The notes: generated by a model not told the origin, from the sequence alone. A DNA stretch of 64,000 bases from Puffinus mauretanicus (GCA_023333565.1 JAJKFH010002198.1:1302001-1366000), one strand, 5' to 3'. Shown: positions 1 through 11,206, counted from the first letter of the stretch. Numbers and translations are program-made.

Positions 1-3000
1 TACAAATGCAATGCTGGAATGCACCTGAGAACCTAACATATCCTGCAGAAAAGGTTTAAATATATGCAAAAAAAAAAAAAAGGATTTTGAATATTTTTTT
101 AATCAAAATGTTTTTAGTTAAGTGTTTACAGTTTACTAACAATCAGGCTCATAACTGTTTCAAACAAGACTACAATCATTTCACGGCAGTGTGTTACAGG
201 AATGGATTAGGAGACACATTTTGGCTTGAATAAGTTGTCATTTAAATGGATCAAGCAATCAAAAGTGGCAGAGGCAAACAGCACAGCAAGCTGAAATCAC
301 CTGTTAATGATAAATTAGTGGCAGAGGCAAGGTCTCCAGGGCCCCACTTTTGCCCTTGTTTTTTGATCACTGTGCTCCATCCTGCACATGTAAATTTTGG
401 CCCTAGCCATGCAGTATTTCTTTCCAGTGAACAAACAACATTTGGTTCACTTCCAGCAACAAACTTTCTTATACTTAATCAACCAGTTTATTAGAGCATG
501 AAGGAAAATTGGTCATGACTTCAGTTCCTGTGCTGCTGGAATTAACAAGCTGGCTGTTGTCAGCACTAAACTTGGAAGTGCTAATGGTAATTAAAATCTA
601 TTTTCAAATACATCTGACAGTTTTAAGGTGGAGAAGTACTTGTTACTCATGTGAATTTCCAGACTGTATAAAAAAAAAAGTGCTACTTTCTTCAGGAAGA
701 TTCAGCTGTGGGAAAGAAATAATTATTAATGAATTATTAATGCTGTGTGATACAGCATTTGTTCTCCTTTAGTGAGTTTATGGCTATGTGTGTCCTCCAA
801 ACTCTTTGAGTAAGAGAAGCTTGAAACTAGAATTTACAAATACTGCTATTTTTGATTAACTTTTTAGTTGTTATATTGTTATAACAGAAAGATATGGCAA
901 AATAGTGCTAATATTGAAGCTGACATAAACGATCAGTAGCGTTACTATCATTTGACAGAAGTCCAATGTAGCCCATTCAGTCAATTTTCCCTCAGGTGCA
1001 TTTGGGTAAAATACCTTATATTAACAAAGTACTCTAACACCTAGCTCAAATGGGACTGTGTTCCAAAAGGTAACCTTTTTAATTATTCAACATATTCACA
1101 CTATACAGTGTGGAAAATAAACGAAGGATAATCCTACTTTGTTTTCCACTTCATTTTCTAAGCCTGCTTCCTGGCTAATTCAATCTATTGGTTCAGTGGG
1201 AGGGACATGGCATAGATTAAAAAAATGTTGACTGTCAGGTCACCAGGGGATTTGAATTAATGTTCTTTTGCACAGAATGGAAGCATATGGGCCACAGAGT
1301 GCAGCTCTCCTTGGAAAATTACTGTCAAAACAGTACCACCTCTATTAACACAGCTGCTGACTTGTGAAGCAGAAATCAGGTTTTACTTGAGTTAACCTTC
1401 AAAAAGCAGTTTCAGAGTGACTGCTCACTAACACTCTCTTGCTACACTAACAATATTGCCTATTAACAGCTTATACGAGTCATACCTGTATAACTCCACA
1501 AGTGGCTACTGTAGGATGTAACATCCTATAGATCCCCTTATGATAATGTGAAGGAAGCAAAGTTATGTTCATCCAGCCTGACCATTGCTATCAAGATCCC
1601 ATTTTCCTCCTGTAAAAAGGGAAAGCACGCTTGATAGAACACCCTTCGTATAAATAATGTAGGTTCCACGGTATGGGCTTACTGCTCAATTTGCCTGCAT
1701 TTCAGCTGATTTCCAAGGATAAAGTTCTGTCTTCATATATAATCAGATACAGACATTTCCTTTAGACATTTCTTCCACAGCTGTTCTAGCTTGCTTCCCC
1801 ACCAATTTCCACAGGAAACAGTGAGGATCTCTTATCTGTCATTTCTTTACATGCAAGCTATGAAATGTTTTATCTGAAGAGAATGTTAAAGGCTTAAAGT
1901 TAAGCTCTAAGAATAAGAAGAGGCTGAAGCTAAAGCTTTATCTACACATTAAGTAAGATTGCCTCTAATAAGCAACCTCTTGTTTCTGCAGAAGCCCATG
2001 CCTGCCTCAGCACATGCCAGGAAGGAGAATCATGAGGAATTCTGCTGAAACAAGATACTATTGACTCACATTGTTAAAAAATGACAAATTTTGGTCTTCG
2101 TTGTGTATACTAAACAGTGTCCAATGAAAAAGAGACTTAGAAGTGTTTTAAAAATGCATGGATTGCATGGACTTATTAAGGTCCTTACAGAAAAGTAATA
2201 TTTTTTTTTTTTTAAATAACAATGGTACTGCTTCATCAAGAGAAATTTTTAACTTTCTGATACTGTTACTAATACAAAATGTAGGTCTCTGACCTTATTC
2301 ATCATGCATAAAGATTGAAGCGAGGCTTCTACACAAATAATGTGACCAGAGCAGATTGTTTAATGAAGAACATCAGAATTCCGGTGGGTGGAATGTGCAC
2401 CTTCAAATATAGTCAGAATTAGTTGGTTCTTGAACGTGTCTATTACAACTCAAGGTCGCTGCTGCATATGCTTTTACTTTCCATATGCATCAAAATTTAT
2501 GTGATTCAAGTTTTAGAGTCACTAAAGATTTTGAGTGCTGAATATAAGAAACATTTAAGAAACCTGTTTTACAGAGGGCAGCTCCGAAAAATCATGTTCT
2601 TCAAAGGTGTCTTGACTGGGACTTTTCTTTTTGCTTCTGTATGTGCAGGTAAATGTTTAGGTTTGTGCATATGGTGCACATAAATACGCCCTTAAGCAAG
2701 AAAGTTGCATGAGTGGTTGGGTTTCAACGTGAGTAGCGGGTTTGTCCTAAATTCAGGATAATCCTATTCCATAATGCTGCTATCATTAGGATATGCATTG
2801 TGCAGCTGTCTTTGGGAAATATATGAAGAATAGACTTTTTGAGTTCCATGTGCCCACTATGTATTTCTGCAGCCCTTTTAAAATAGATGCCTCATTCTTC
2901 CCAGCTAAAAAAAGGGAACAATTTGCTGATAATTTACTGTCTTTTAACATTTGCTTTCTCTATAAAACCTCAGGAAAAATGTTGGAGTTTCCCCTTGCTG

Positions 3001-6000
3001 TTAAATATAAAAGCTTCCAGGTTTCTTTGAAAAAGAAAACTGATGAGTTCAGTTTAGAGCACATAATTGCTGCCTTTACTATTACAGGAGTCAATACAAT
3101 GCTAAGTAACACAGACAGGGCGGTTACTTAATAAGGACCAAGTACATGGTTATTGTGTCAGAGATGGTAATTTAGCATGCTCATACTAAAACTTAACAAA
3201 ACATTTTTTGTTATATTTTTGTTTACCTTGTTATTTGAGTAATTCCATTTATAAATTTTACAGCAAATCATTGTTAAATGCTGAAGCTTTGACTAAAGTC
3301 ACCTGTGAATCCAGCCATGAGCCTTTGGGCTATAGGCTATGGTGTAAAAAGCAAGGCAAATATGTAAGTTGTCTTGATATTTCTTTTCTTCTTTTCGCTT
3401 CGTCTTTCACATCTTGCACTTTGCACTTCAGGGCTGGTTTCAGTGCAACATGAAAAATGTGTGCAAATGAGACACATTTCACCGGGCACTTCAACCATTC
3501 TTTTAAAAAATAGACAGCATTACAATTTTGCAACCCACGGTAGGGAATGAAAGCTAGCATTCAGACACTTCAGTTCCTAATTACCAGAAGATAAATGGAC
3601 ATAAAATTGTTAAGCAAAAGAATCTGAACACCATCAAAAGCAATAAATGTTCCATAGGAAATGAATTTGGTAAATTTTAAGGGCATTATAATTAATCACC
3701 ATGACTTGTTCATGAATTATAACTTGTTCTGCACTTGGCTACAATTATTTTGATTTAATGCTTTTTATCAGCGAATAAAGTTATGCAATTCCATTTAACT
3801 ATCTAAAGCGATTTGCAAGATCTAAACTCTCAAATATCTCTCCTGTTCATCTCTTTTCATTTCTCCCATCCAGCTTTTTATGAGTCACTGAATTATTTCT
3901 AAATCCCAAACACATTTGGGTGACTAGCTTACTTACAAAACAACAACCGTAAAAAGAGGGACTCATACTGGATTATTAAATTGATGACTGTAAATCTAAG
4001 TTTGTATAAAAGCCTTTTCATAGCTTATTTATGCACGCCTTTCTCAAATCATCGCTGAAGGGCTGGTATTGACCTGCAAAGGCAAGGTACTCTTCAGTCC
4101 CTGTTGCCGCAGAACTTGCCTTTTGAAGGCCTCAAAATGACTTAGCTATTAATGAATCGAGAATGTATTTGTCATAAGGAAATTACTTCTTACCTAAAAA
4201 ACAACATTACAATTCTGTCATGAACATGGTAACTCAAAATGCCTTTTTTTTTGGAAAGGTTTTTGAAGCTGGAAATGCCTCTTGTCTTTTATGTGCTTTC
4301 TTTGCCAACAGGAGGGAAAAAATAAGGGAATGGAAAGGTCTGGAAACAGCATAATTAGGTCTGTTAAAGAGATATGAAACATTGCTTTGGGGGAAGAAAA
4401 CATGCTATTTGCAACAGAAAAATGTATAGCAGGTAATAGAAGATCAATTGCAAGGGAAAACGAGCTATCGCCTGCATGTTGGGATGGGGTGGATAGAGGC
4501 GTTGGCACAGAAGAGCCTCTTCAGTCTTCTGGTGAAACACTGACTGGGCACATCAAACTCTACCTCGGAAAATAAAACCATAGGGGACACTTTCTCTTCA
4601 CACACTCATAGCACATAAAAAATATTTTGGTGATTAATATAAAACTAAACTGTGTGTGAAAGCGACTTGTGCCATCAGTCTTTTGGTTGATAAACCTCTT
4701 GTGGAAGGCGCAGACAAGCTGATGCTAGAAGTCTTTCTTCCTTCATCCCAGGCAAAGCCAGGGGAAGGAAATCAGTGCCACACCTGTAAGACCTGCACGA
4801 AAAACCAAGACAGTTTGTCAAAAGAATATCTGTTGCCTCATCCAATTTCTGGATTTGCAAAGAAGAGGCTGGCAGGATCTTCTCAATGTGAAGGCGAGCG
4901 TGAGTGCAGACCGGCGGGGGAAACCAGAATGGCTTCCAGGGGGGGAGCAGAACCACCCCCCACTGCTCTGAGCGGGGAAATCATCCTTCCTCCTAACACA
5001 ACGTCAGAATGGCTGAATTGGGCCAGAGCGGTGTAAGGACATCATCACATCTCCTGGTCACACGCCCTTTGGCTCTGGGCCGTTGGGGCTCAGGGGCTTC
5101 CTCTCCTTTCACGTAAACCACCTCAATGGGGCCGAGAAGCAACGGGAAAAATTCACAAAACACTGCAATTCAGCCTCACGAGGTAGAACTACAACCAGGA
5201 AAGAAAACACTGTACCTAAGAAAGCCAGGAGCCACTGCAGTCCTGGGGAAGAGGGCTGCCTTGGGAGACCGCAGGATTCAGAGAGGCAGCATGGCAAGCG
5301 TGAACCTGGAAGGCAAACCCGCTTGGCCACATTCTTTCCCGTTGACAACACTGGGAATCCCGCCGAGTGGTTATTTTGCCTTGAAGCTCTGCTCCACATT
5401 ACATGCTAAGAGTTTCACTTTCCCGTAGGATGTAACTAAAAGCTGAGGAAAATATCAAAATTCTTAAATTTGGCATATGCCTATTTAAACTCAAGATTTT
5501 ATTAAAAAATACATCACCAGTTTCCACCTCTGTCAAGGGCTGTGTACACCAGACCTCTCGTAGGATGTTCTTGAGGATATTGACTCTGAAATGGCTCTGA
5601 ACTCCTCTCACTACCACCGGACACTCAATTCCACTACTTCTCGTGTCTCATCTGGGAATAAATACCTCGTTTTGACAGGTTGTAGAGCTTCTTATTTTAA
5701 AACTTTCCTTTTCCTCTGGCAACCGCTCCACTTCCTCAACTGTTTTCACTCTCCTTTTCATTTATTTTTAGTAGTAGAGATATTGAACAACTAAGAAACT
5801 ATATTTCCAATTACTTTTTGGTATAAACTCTAGTGCTTTTGGCACACAGGTGCCATTCTAGCTGTACTTTGACTCTTTGCATTTGCTACTGTTACCATCC
5901 ACAGTAACTGTTAATTAACTGCAGTTTAAAGCAGTGGCCTCTTTTCTGGATTGTGGCAGCAAGGAACACAAATATTTTTGCTGTATACAATATTTTTGCT

Positions 6001-6298
6001 GTGATCCAAGACAGGTATTTGGAAAAATCTTCCTCCACGGCAAGGGGAATAAACCTGTTCAAAAATTCAAATAGCACTGAAAAGGCAAAAATAAGTACCC
6101 GAACAAGCGGGCATATCTGAATTTTAAAATAAATTAGAAGTGTCAAGGAGTTAATGACTCATGAAATAACCACTTTTTTCATACTTCACTGAAGAAAGAC
6201 CAGGTACAGGCCACAAACACCGTGTAGCTAAAATGTGACTGTGGAAAAAAAAAAAGAAAAAATAAATCCCAGTGTACATATTAAGTGATTGCCTTATA
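1..6298. other. AT-rich intergenic region, no supported gene
   Basis: I see no reading frame with recognisable protein similarity and no convincing exon pair in this stretch. The open frames present are short and lack codon structure. It holds short A/T runs (for example T13 at 2201-2213), an 18-bp imperfect tandem duplication around 5969-6002, and a small hairpin at 1095-1110 (CACACT/AGTGTG arms). A GC-richer patch at 4650-5430 is listed separately. Human synteny would put FH beyond the RGS7 5' end. I looked for an FH 3' exon here and did not find one. Confidence 0.6.
4650..5430. other. GC-richer patch with overlapping open frames, unidentified
   Basis: This patch is distinctly richer in G+C and CpG than its flanks. 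It carries overlapping open frames of about 90-126 codons on both strands (for example 4656-5036 plus, 5083-5409 plus, 4675-4956 minus). None of the translations resembles a protein family I know, and several frames are open at once. That suggests composition rather than coding constraint. It could be an exon of a non-coding RNA, a decayed repeat or a decayed pseudogene, and I cannot decide between these. Confidence 0.3.
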
Positions 6299-6304
6299 TT
6301 TATT
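6299..6304 (-). terminator. candidate polyadenylation signal for PIGM
   Basis: The minus strand reads AATAAA about 670 bases past the PIGM stop codon. It is a canonical hexamer in an A/T-rich context. Use of this site is inferred, not shown. Confidence 0.4.
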
Positions 6305-6971
6305 CATTAGCTTAACCCTTGCAAAACACCCCACCCACTTACTGGAATGTACAAGACTGTCAAACTCCAACATCCCTTTACAATCGTCTATGTTCTTCTA
6401 GACAGAGGCCACAGTCCTCAACAAGTAAAGGACAGAGTAAAGCAACAATGAGAAAAAGGGTATCAGGGAGTAAGAAGATTGGGGCTGCTCCACACGGGGG
6501 TACGAGTGGGAGCTGAGGGTGACCTTGGCACAGGCCATACTCTCACTGACCAGGGCTCAGTCACACTGTGCCTGGAGATGGCAGGCGGAGCTGGGTGCTG
6601 GTCCATCATGGCCCTGGTGCTGGTCCATCATAGCCCCAAACGTGGCAAGTGATGAACTGGTCCAGGGTCCTTCCGGGGAGTCCCATCAGAAACAGCAGGA
6701 GTAAGGGCTGGAAACAGTGCTGGAGAGAAGATTACAATGCAGTTTCAACGTCCACATGGGAGACAGGTACATCTGCAGACACCGCTTAGGGCAGGACTGG
6801 GGCTGCCCAGGGCAATTAAGGCCAATCAGTGCCCTCACGGCCCTGACAAAGTATCATTTACACACAACATACTTCAGAACAACGTGCACGCATTCATGTC
6901 AAACAGAGTGCTGGTGGTATGAAAAGCCTTGTTAAAGACAGTAGTGCTGTTTCTGGGTTTTGGCCTGTTTA
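6299..6971 (-). other. PIGM: candidate PIGM 3' UTR
   Basis: This sequence lies directly downstream of the PIGM stop codon on the minus strand and extends to the first well-placed polyadenylation hexamer (TTTATT on plus, 6299-6304, which is AATAAA on minus). It contains a 16-bp direct repeat with a 22-bp period (6594-6609 and 6616-6631). The extent is inferred only from the hexamer position. An earlier hexamer overlaps the stop codon, so shorter transcripts are possible. Confidence 0.4.
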
Positions 6972-6973
6972 TT
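6968..6973 (-). terminator. AATAAA overlapping the PIGM stop codon
   Basis: The PIGM stop codon (TAA, 6974-6972) is the beginning of TAATAAA on the minus strand, so a canonical polyadenylation hexamer overlaps the end of the coding region. If used, it would leave almost no 3' UTR. Hexamers arise easily by chance next to a TAA stop, so function is uncertain. Confidence 0.25.
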
Positions 6974-8237
6974 ACTGTTGTTTGAGTTTTTTTGCAACTT
7001 GTGGTTCTTTCTGATAATGTGAAATAATCTGAACAATTATGAGGCTATTAATAAAAAGGAAAAGCAAGCCTGCCAACCATATAAGTAGAAAAGTGTTATA
7101 TCCTTTGAACTCCAGAAAGTACGCAGGAGCAAGCCACAGGCCTTGTCCAACAAACCACAGAAAGAGAAGCAGCACACCACGACACCGGGACATCTTAACG
7201 CTAGGCATTATGAGGGGCAAAAGGCAGAGATACCAGATGAAGTATTGGGATGTGCATACTTTGTTAAAACTCACAAAAATAGCGGTCTGTAGAAAACAAC
7301 AGAAGGCAAGATCTCTGTAAAATGCTATGGACACAACCAGGAGCAAAAGCAGCTGGGGCAGGAAAGCTGCGAGCCCGAGGGCAAAACTCCATTTGCTCTC
7401 CGCAGTTAAGTACAACATGTAGAAATAGGGAGAGAAGTTATGACGAATATCCCTCCTGGTCAGGTGGTAGAGGTAGGCATGCTCCAAAAACTCCCAGCCG
7501 TAGAGGTGATAAAATGCAATAGTCAAGGCAGCCAGCACAGATCCAGCAACCGTTCCAAAAAGCAGCACGTCGCGGTTCAGCGTCTTTACAAAAAGCTGCC
7601 AGAGGTACCCTACAAACGTAGACTCTGCTTTTTGGTCACGCCCCGTCCCCGCTGCCCCTTCCTCGCCGCACCGTTCACTCTGCAGGCGGAGCGCGATGGG
7701 CAGCGCGTAGGTCAGCGGGTATATCTTCAGGTGCACAGCCAGCCCGTAGCAGGCTGCGGCCTTCCCCACGCTCCCCCCCTCCACCAAGTACAGGGTGGCG
7801 AGCACCAGCAGCGCCACCAGGGCCTCCGCGTTGCCCCGGCTGGAGACGGCCATGGGCAGAGGGTTGAGGAGCCAGGCGGCGGCACAGCACCCGCAGGCCT
7901 GGCCGGCGGCGGCCCCTCGGCGCCGCAGGACCCGGTAGGCGACGACGGCAGCTGCCAGGTCCCCCGCCACAAAGAGCAGCTTCCCGAAGACCTCGGCGAG
8001 GTAGACGTTGGGCGTCAGGAGCCAGGCCAGGAGCGGGGTGTAGCGGTAGGTGGCCCGCCGGTAGGGCGACCGCCCCTCCGTCACCAGCCGCGCCGCGTCG
8101 GTGAAGACCCGGTAGTCGACGTCGGTGTAGCGCACCCGCATGGCCCCGTCCTGGTGCAGGCCGTACAGCACCAGCCCCAGCCTCGCCAGCAGCGCCGCGC
8201 CCAGCGCCGCGCCCACCCCCGGCCGCCCCACCGCCAT
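6972..8237 (-). CDS. PIGM: GPI mannosyltransferase 1 (PIG-M), single exon
   Basis: PIG-M transfers the first alpha-1,4-linked mannose from dolichol-phosphate-mannose to GlcN-(acyl)PI on the lumenal side of the ER. It works with PIG-X and belongs to CAZy family GT50. The frame gives 421 residues, against about 423 for human. A hydrophobic N-terminal segment (about residues 8-27) is followed by the lumenal DXD motif (D39-V40-D41 in [10 protein letters not shown]). Conserved blocks follow: [14 protein letters not shown] (64-77), [16 protein letters not shown] (122-137), the HLKIYP region (169-174), [20 protein letters not shown] (248-267), LTAESKWSF (277-285) and [14 protein letters not shown] (324-337). 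About ten hydrophobic segments fit the multi-pass family. I chose the ATG at 8237 because it aligns with the human N-terminus and has G at -3 and G at +4. The frame stays open 277 codons further upstream, but that part is GC-rich promoter and minisatellite. The 186-207 loop is variable. No frameshift or lost motif is visible. Confidence 0.96.
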   Translation of the reverse strand: MAVGRPGVGAALGAALLARLGLVLYGLHQDGAMRVRYTDVDYRVFTDAARLVTEGRSPYRRATYRYTPLLAWLLTPNVYLAEVFGKLLFVAGDLAAAVVAYRVLRRRGAAAGQACGCCAAAWLLNPLPMAVSSRGNAEALVALLVLATLYLVEGGSVGKAAACYGLAVHLKIYPLTYALPIALRLQSERCGEEGAAGTGRDQKAESTFVGYLWQLFVKTLNRDVLLFGTVAGSVLAALTIAFYHLYGWEFLEHAYLYHLTRRDIRHNFSPYFYMLYLTAESKWSFALGLAAFLPQLLLLLVVSIAFYRDLAFCCFLQTAIFVSFNKVCTSQYFIWYLCLLPLIMPSVKMSRCRGVLLLFLWFVGQGLWLAPAYFLEFKGYNTFLLIWLAGLLFLFINSLIIVQIISHYQKEPQVAKKLKQQ

Positions 8238-8421
8238 CCCCCCGCAGAGCCCGCCCGCCGCCGCAGCGCTCTCAGCCGGCGCCGGGGGCGGGGGGGCGCG
8301 CGCAGCTCCCGCGTGCCCCGCGCAGCGGGGAGGGGCGCGGGTCGCTGCAGGCACGGGCGGGCGCCGGAGCTCGGTCCTCGCTTCCGCCTGTGTGCGTGGG
8401 CCGGGGCGTGAAAGGCGGTAC

Positions 8422-8433
8422 CGCGCATGCGCG
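8422..8433. promoter_or_regulatory. NRF1-type palindrome upstream of PIGM
   Basis: The sequence CGCGCATGCGCG matches the NRF1 consensus YGCGCAYGCGCR at every position and is a perfect palindrome. It lies 185-196 bases upstream of the PIGM start codon. NRF1 sites are common in CpG-island housekeeping promoters. Binding is inferred from the match and position. Confidence 0.6.
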
Positions 8434-8489
8434 CGGCCGTTGGGCGGCAGCGCCTGCGCGGTGTGGGCGCTGAAGCCGTTGCCCTGCCC

Positions 8490-8498
8490 GGGGCGGGA
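8490..8498. promoter_or_regulatory. single GC box (Sp1/KLF type) upstream of PIGM
   Basis: GGGGCGGGA on plus lies about 253-261 bases upstream of the PIGM ATG, outside the minisatellite. The human PIGM promoter has a functionally critical Sp1 site near -270, so this is the best positional candidate for the equivalent element. Orthology of the site itself is inference. Confidence 0.5.
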
Positions 8499-8525
8499 GG
8501 GCGCCGCCGCTGAGGTTGTCGCAGG

Positions 8526-8650
8526 CGGGACGGCTGGAGGAGGGGCGGGACGGCTGGAGGAGGGGCGGGACGGCTGGAGGAGGGGCGGGACGGCTGGAGG
8601 AGGGGCGGGACGGCTGGAGGAGGGGCGGGACGGCTGGAGGAGGGGCGGGC
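8526..8650 (+). repeat. 20-bp minisatellite of GC boxes, six copies
   Basis: The unit CGGGACGGCTGGAGGAGGGG is repeated six times without a visible mismatch (8526-8645), followed by CGGGC. Every junction creates a GC box (GGGGCGGGA at 8542, 8562, 8582, 8602 and 8622; GGGGCGGGC at 8642), spaced 20 bp apart. The array sits 289-413 bases upstream of the PIGM start codon, inside its CpG island. Because 20 is not a multiple of three, all frames through it look similar, which explains the long spurious open frames here. Such identical short arrays usually vary in copy number between individuals. Confidence 0.95.
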
Positions 8651-9366
8651 GGGTCCCCTCAGCGGAGGGCGTTCCTCTCGGCGCCTCCCGCCGCTCCGGG
8701 CTGTGGGACCGGGTGTCCCCCGCCCCCTGGGGCCGTGGGGCAGGGGGAGCGCCACGCGCTGCCCCGCTGTCCCTGCGCAGCCGGGGTAACGCACCTGCGG
8801 AAAGGGGGAGGCGCGTGGAGCCGTGCGCCCTTCCCGCGTTTGAGCCGGGGCGTTGCTGTTGTGGTTTATATTCGTTCCGACGTCTGCGGTGCCCGGCTGC
8901 GGTAAACGCGGTCCCGCAGCGCTGGCTGAGAGTCTTGCTAGAGGGTGGGCGCCTTTGGCAAGGGAGGTAGAAAGAGCTGCGGGGCATCACCGCCCACGCT
9001 GCTGCTGCTGCTGCACCCGCTGCTGCTGCACCCGCACCCTCTGAAGGGCTGGGAGCAGCGTGCAGCACAAATCTGTAAGGCTCTATGGGCAGAGGGGCAA
9101 CATACGCAATAGTAGTTAAGTAAGAAGAAGAAGGAAAAATAACATCTGTTATTTACCTTCTGCAAATGGCTGTGTTTTGCCTAGGCGTATGAGCTCGCTC
9201 TAAAGCACTTAGGTAAGCTTCCTTCCAGAGTAAATTTCTCATTCACTTAGATCAGAAACAGTACCATGAAAATCGGAAGGAGTTACTTACAATAAAGAAA
9301 TTAATACCACAGTATTTTGAGGGTTTTTGTATGTTTTTTTCAAATAAGTTTTCCTGTCTGGATATT

Positions 9367-9400
9367 TGTGAGATACAACTGCTATAGATTGTATCTCACA
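9367..9400. repeat. perfect 12-bp inverted repeat (hairpin)
   Basis: TGTGAGATACAA at 9367-9378 and its exact reverse complement TTGTATCTCACA at 9389-9400 are separated by a 10-base loop. It lies about 1.1 kb upstream of the PIGM start. No known element family is recognised. Confidence 0.8.
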
Positions 9401-11190
9401 TTTGAATTGTGGCTGACTGAAAAACAGGTATTTATTACTTACCAGTATTAACGGGTTTCACATTAGAACTGAGTAGGGTTTTTTTTTGAGAGACACTTTA
9501 TTCATCAAAAAATGTGCATTTGCTTGTTTAGAAGTTAATTGCAACTGCATTCTTTTTGTTGAATGGTTTCACTCAGGAACATTTTGGGAGCTGCAGCGTT
9601 GCTGGCTCACATCGCTCACAGAAAAGAATCTGCTTTTCCTCTGTTCTGGGGACACTCATCAGAGAACTGGAAGCAGAATTTTTGCATTTGGCACAGAAGT
9701 CTTGGAGGGTGTCCTAACTGGTAGGCTGTTCAGGGGACAAAAGATATTTCTGTTTGTGTGTACACAGCTATTCATTTTTATCTGTTAAGACTGTTTTACT
9801 TTGCATAATAATACAATGGCATATAGGCTGAGGTGTCCAATGGGAGAGGCATAGTAACTAACTAACCTGGAGAATCAGTTTTTCCTCTGTGTGTGTAGGT
9901 CACCGGATATTTATATATTATATACTAAACTGGACATGCTCAACAGGAAAGCTCAAGAGACTTCTCCATTAACTCCCCATATGACATTATTAAGTCCTAA
10001 AACTGATGGTTAGGGTATTTTTAGGATAGGGCATGAGGGTGGTTGTTGCTTCTTCATGAGTTATTGCTTACTCACTACTGCTGTTCCTCTTCAGAACAGG
10101 AAATATTGGTAATATCATTTTACCTGCTTCCTTCTTTTATATATCTTGTATCATAGTGGTTGGGATACTTTTACAGAAGGTTACATCACTTTATCCTTTG
10201 TTGTGCCCAAGATATCCTCTGGAAATGCTAGGAGATAGAAACTTAATAAAATCACTGGGACTGAAATCACTTGATATTCTGTGGAACTACGAATCTAAGC
10301 AAAATTATACATGTAGGTACTCCTAAATTTTTTGTTTCAGGAAGGTCACTGCTTACAAAGAACTGTTCTTGCCATCTGCCTACTTTTCCCAGGATTGTTT
10401 GCGATTCTTCTGTTGCTTCTTTGGATGGAATATGTTTTATTATTTCACATCCTTTGAGAAGACTGTTTATTGTCAGAACAGAATGCATTGCAGTTTATTT
10501 GCTGAAGTGTCCAAGTTTAATGATATCGGTTCAATAATACTAGTTTAATAAATAAACTTATGAGTTTGCAGATCTCTCAAATGTTTTTTGTCTGTTTCTG
10601 ACAGTCTGTTTTCAGACAAATCTTCTATTCTCATCTGAAGTTAATAGAAGTTGTGAAGCTGTCCATAGTGACTGTTTATCTGGATTCTAAAGAGGAAAAG
10701 GTAGATAATTTAATTCTAAAGGGCTGTGAAGTTAATAAAACAGAAAAGCTACCTTAGCTATTGTTGTATATGCCGTGACTGTATGACATTGCCTGAGCTG
10801 GAAAGGGAATTGATTTTCCTTATCAATAATTTAACATCTTGAAAATAAGCTTGAAGCTCTTCAGAGAATGAAGGTTTGGCTCAGAAACGTGTTTGGCTTC
10901 AGATTTGATACCAGCTTGCTTAACCTGATTTGTCATGTACTGTAGACTTTAATGCAGGAAGGAGGGCAGTCTTATTAAAGTTATAAATCTGTTGTTCCTG
11001 TAAAATGCTGCTTTTATTTATATAAGCCACCAGGAGCCACTTTTAGAAAATGCTAGGAGATAAAAACTAATAGAACTGCTGAGACCGAAGCTGATTGATT
11101 CTGGTGCACATGAAGATACAAACAGTATGAAGAAAAGCATGGAGTCAGCCATAACAGTGCATAAAATATCAACTAAATAGGAATGCATAT

Positions 11191-11206
11191 ATACATATAT
11201 ATGTAT
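11191..11206. repeat. 16-bp perfect AT palindrome
   Basis: ATACATATATATGTAT is its own reverse complement, inside a longer TATA/TGCA alternating stretch. It is probably simple-sequence in origin. Confidence 0.6.

Larger units (their letters stand above)
7640..8960. promoter_or_regulatory. PIGM: CpG island over PIGM promoter and 5' coding half
   Basis: G+C and CpG density jump abruptly near 7640, inside the coding region, and fall back to background by about 8960. The island covers the PIGM start codon and about 700 bases upstream. No TATA box is evident at a suitable distance, which fits a housekeeping CpG promoter. It contains an NRF1-type palindrome, one isolated GC box and an array of six GC boxes, listed separately. 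The transcription start cannot be placed exactly from sequence. Confidence 0.75.

Noticed and set aside
2793..3131. 112-codon open frame as a gene
   Set aside because: AT-rich composition, no recognised domain, no promoter features and no splice context. Its length is not exceptional for this amount of sequence.
7440..8970. Long plus-strand open frames opposite PIGM (323 and 276 codons)
   Set aside because: They are antisense to the clearly conserved PIGM coding region or run through the GC minisatellite. Their translations are Arg/Gly/Pro rich and unlike any known family. They follow from GC-rich sequence lacking stop codons.
8238..9068. A much longer PIGM protein starting near 9068
   Set aside because: The human protein aligns from the ATG at 8237 with almost the same total length (421 versus about 423). 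The extra sequence is promoter and tandem repeat.
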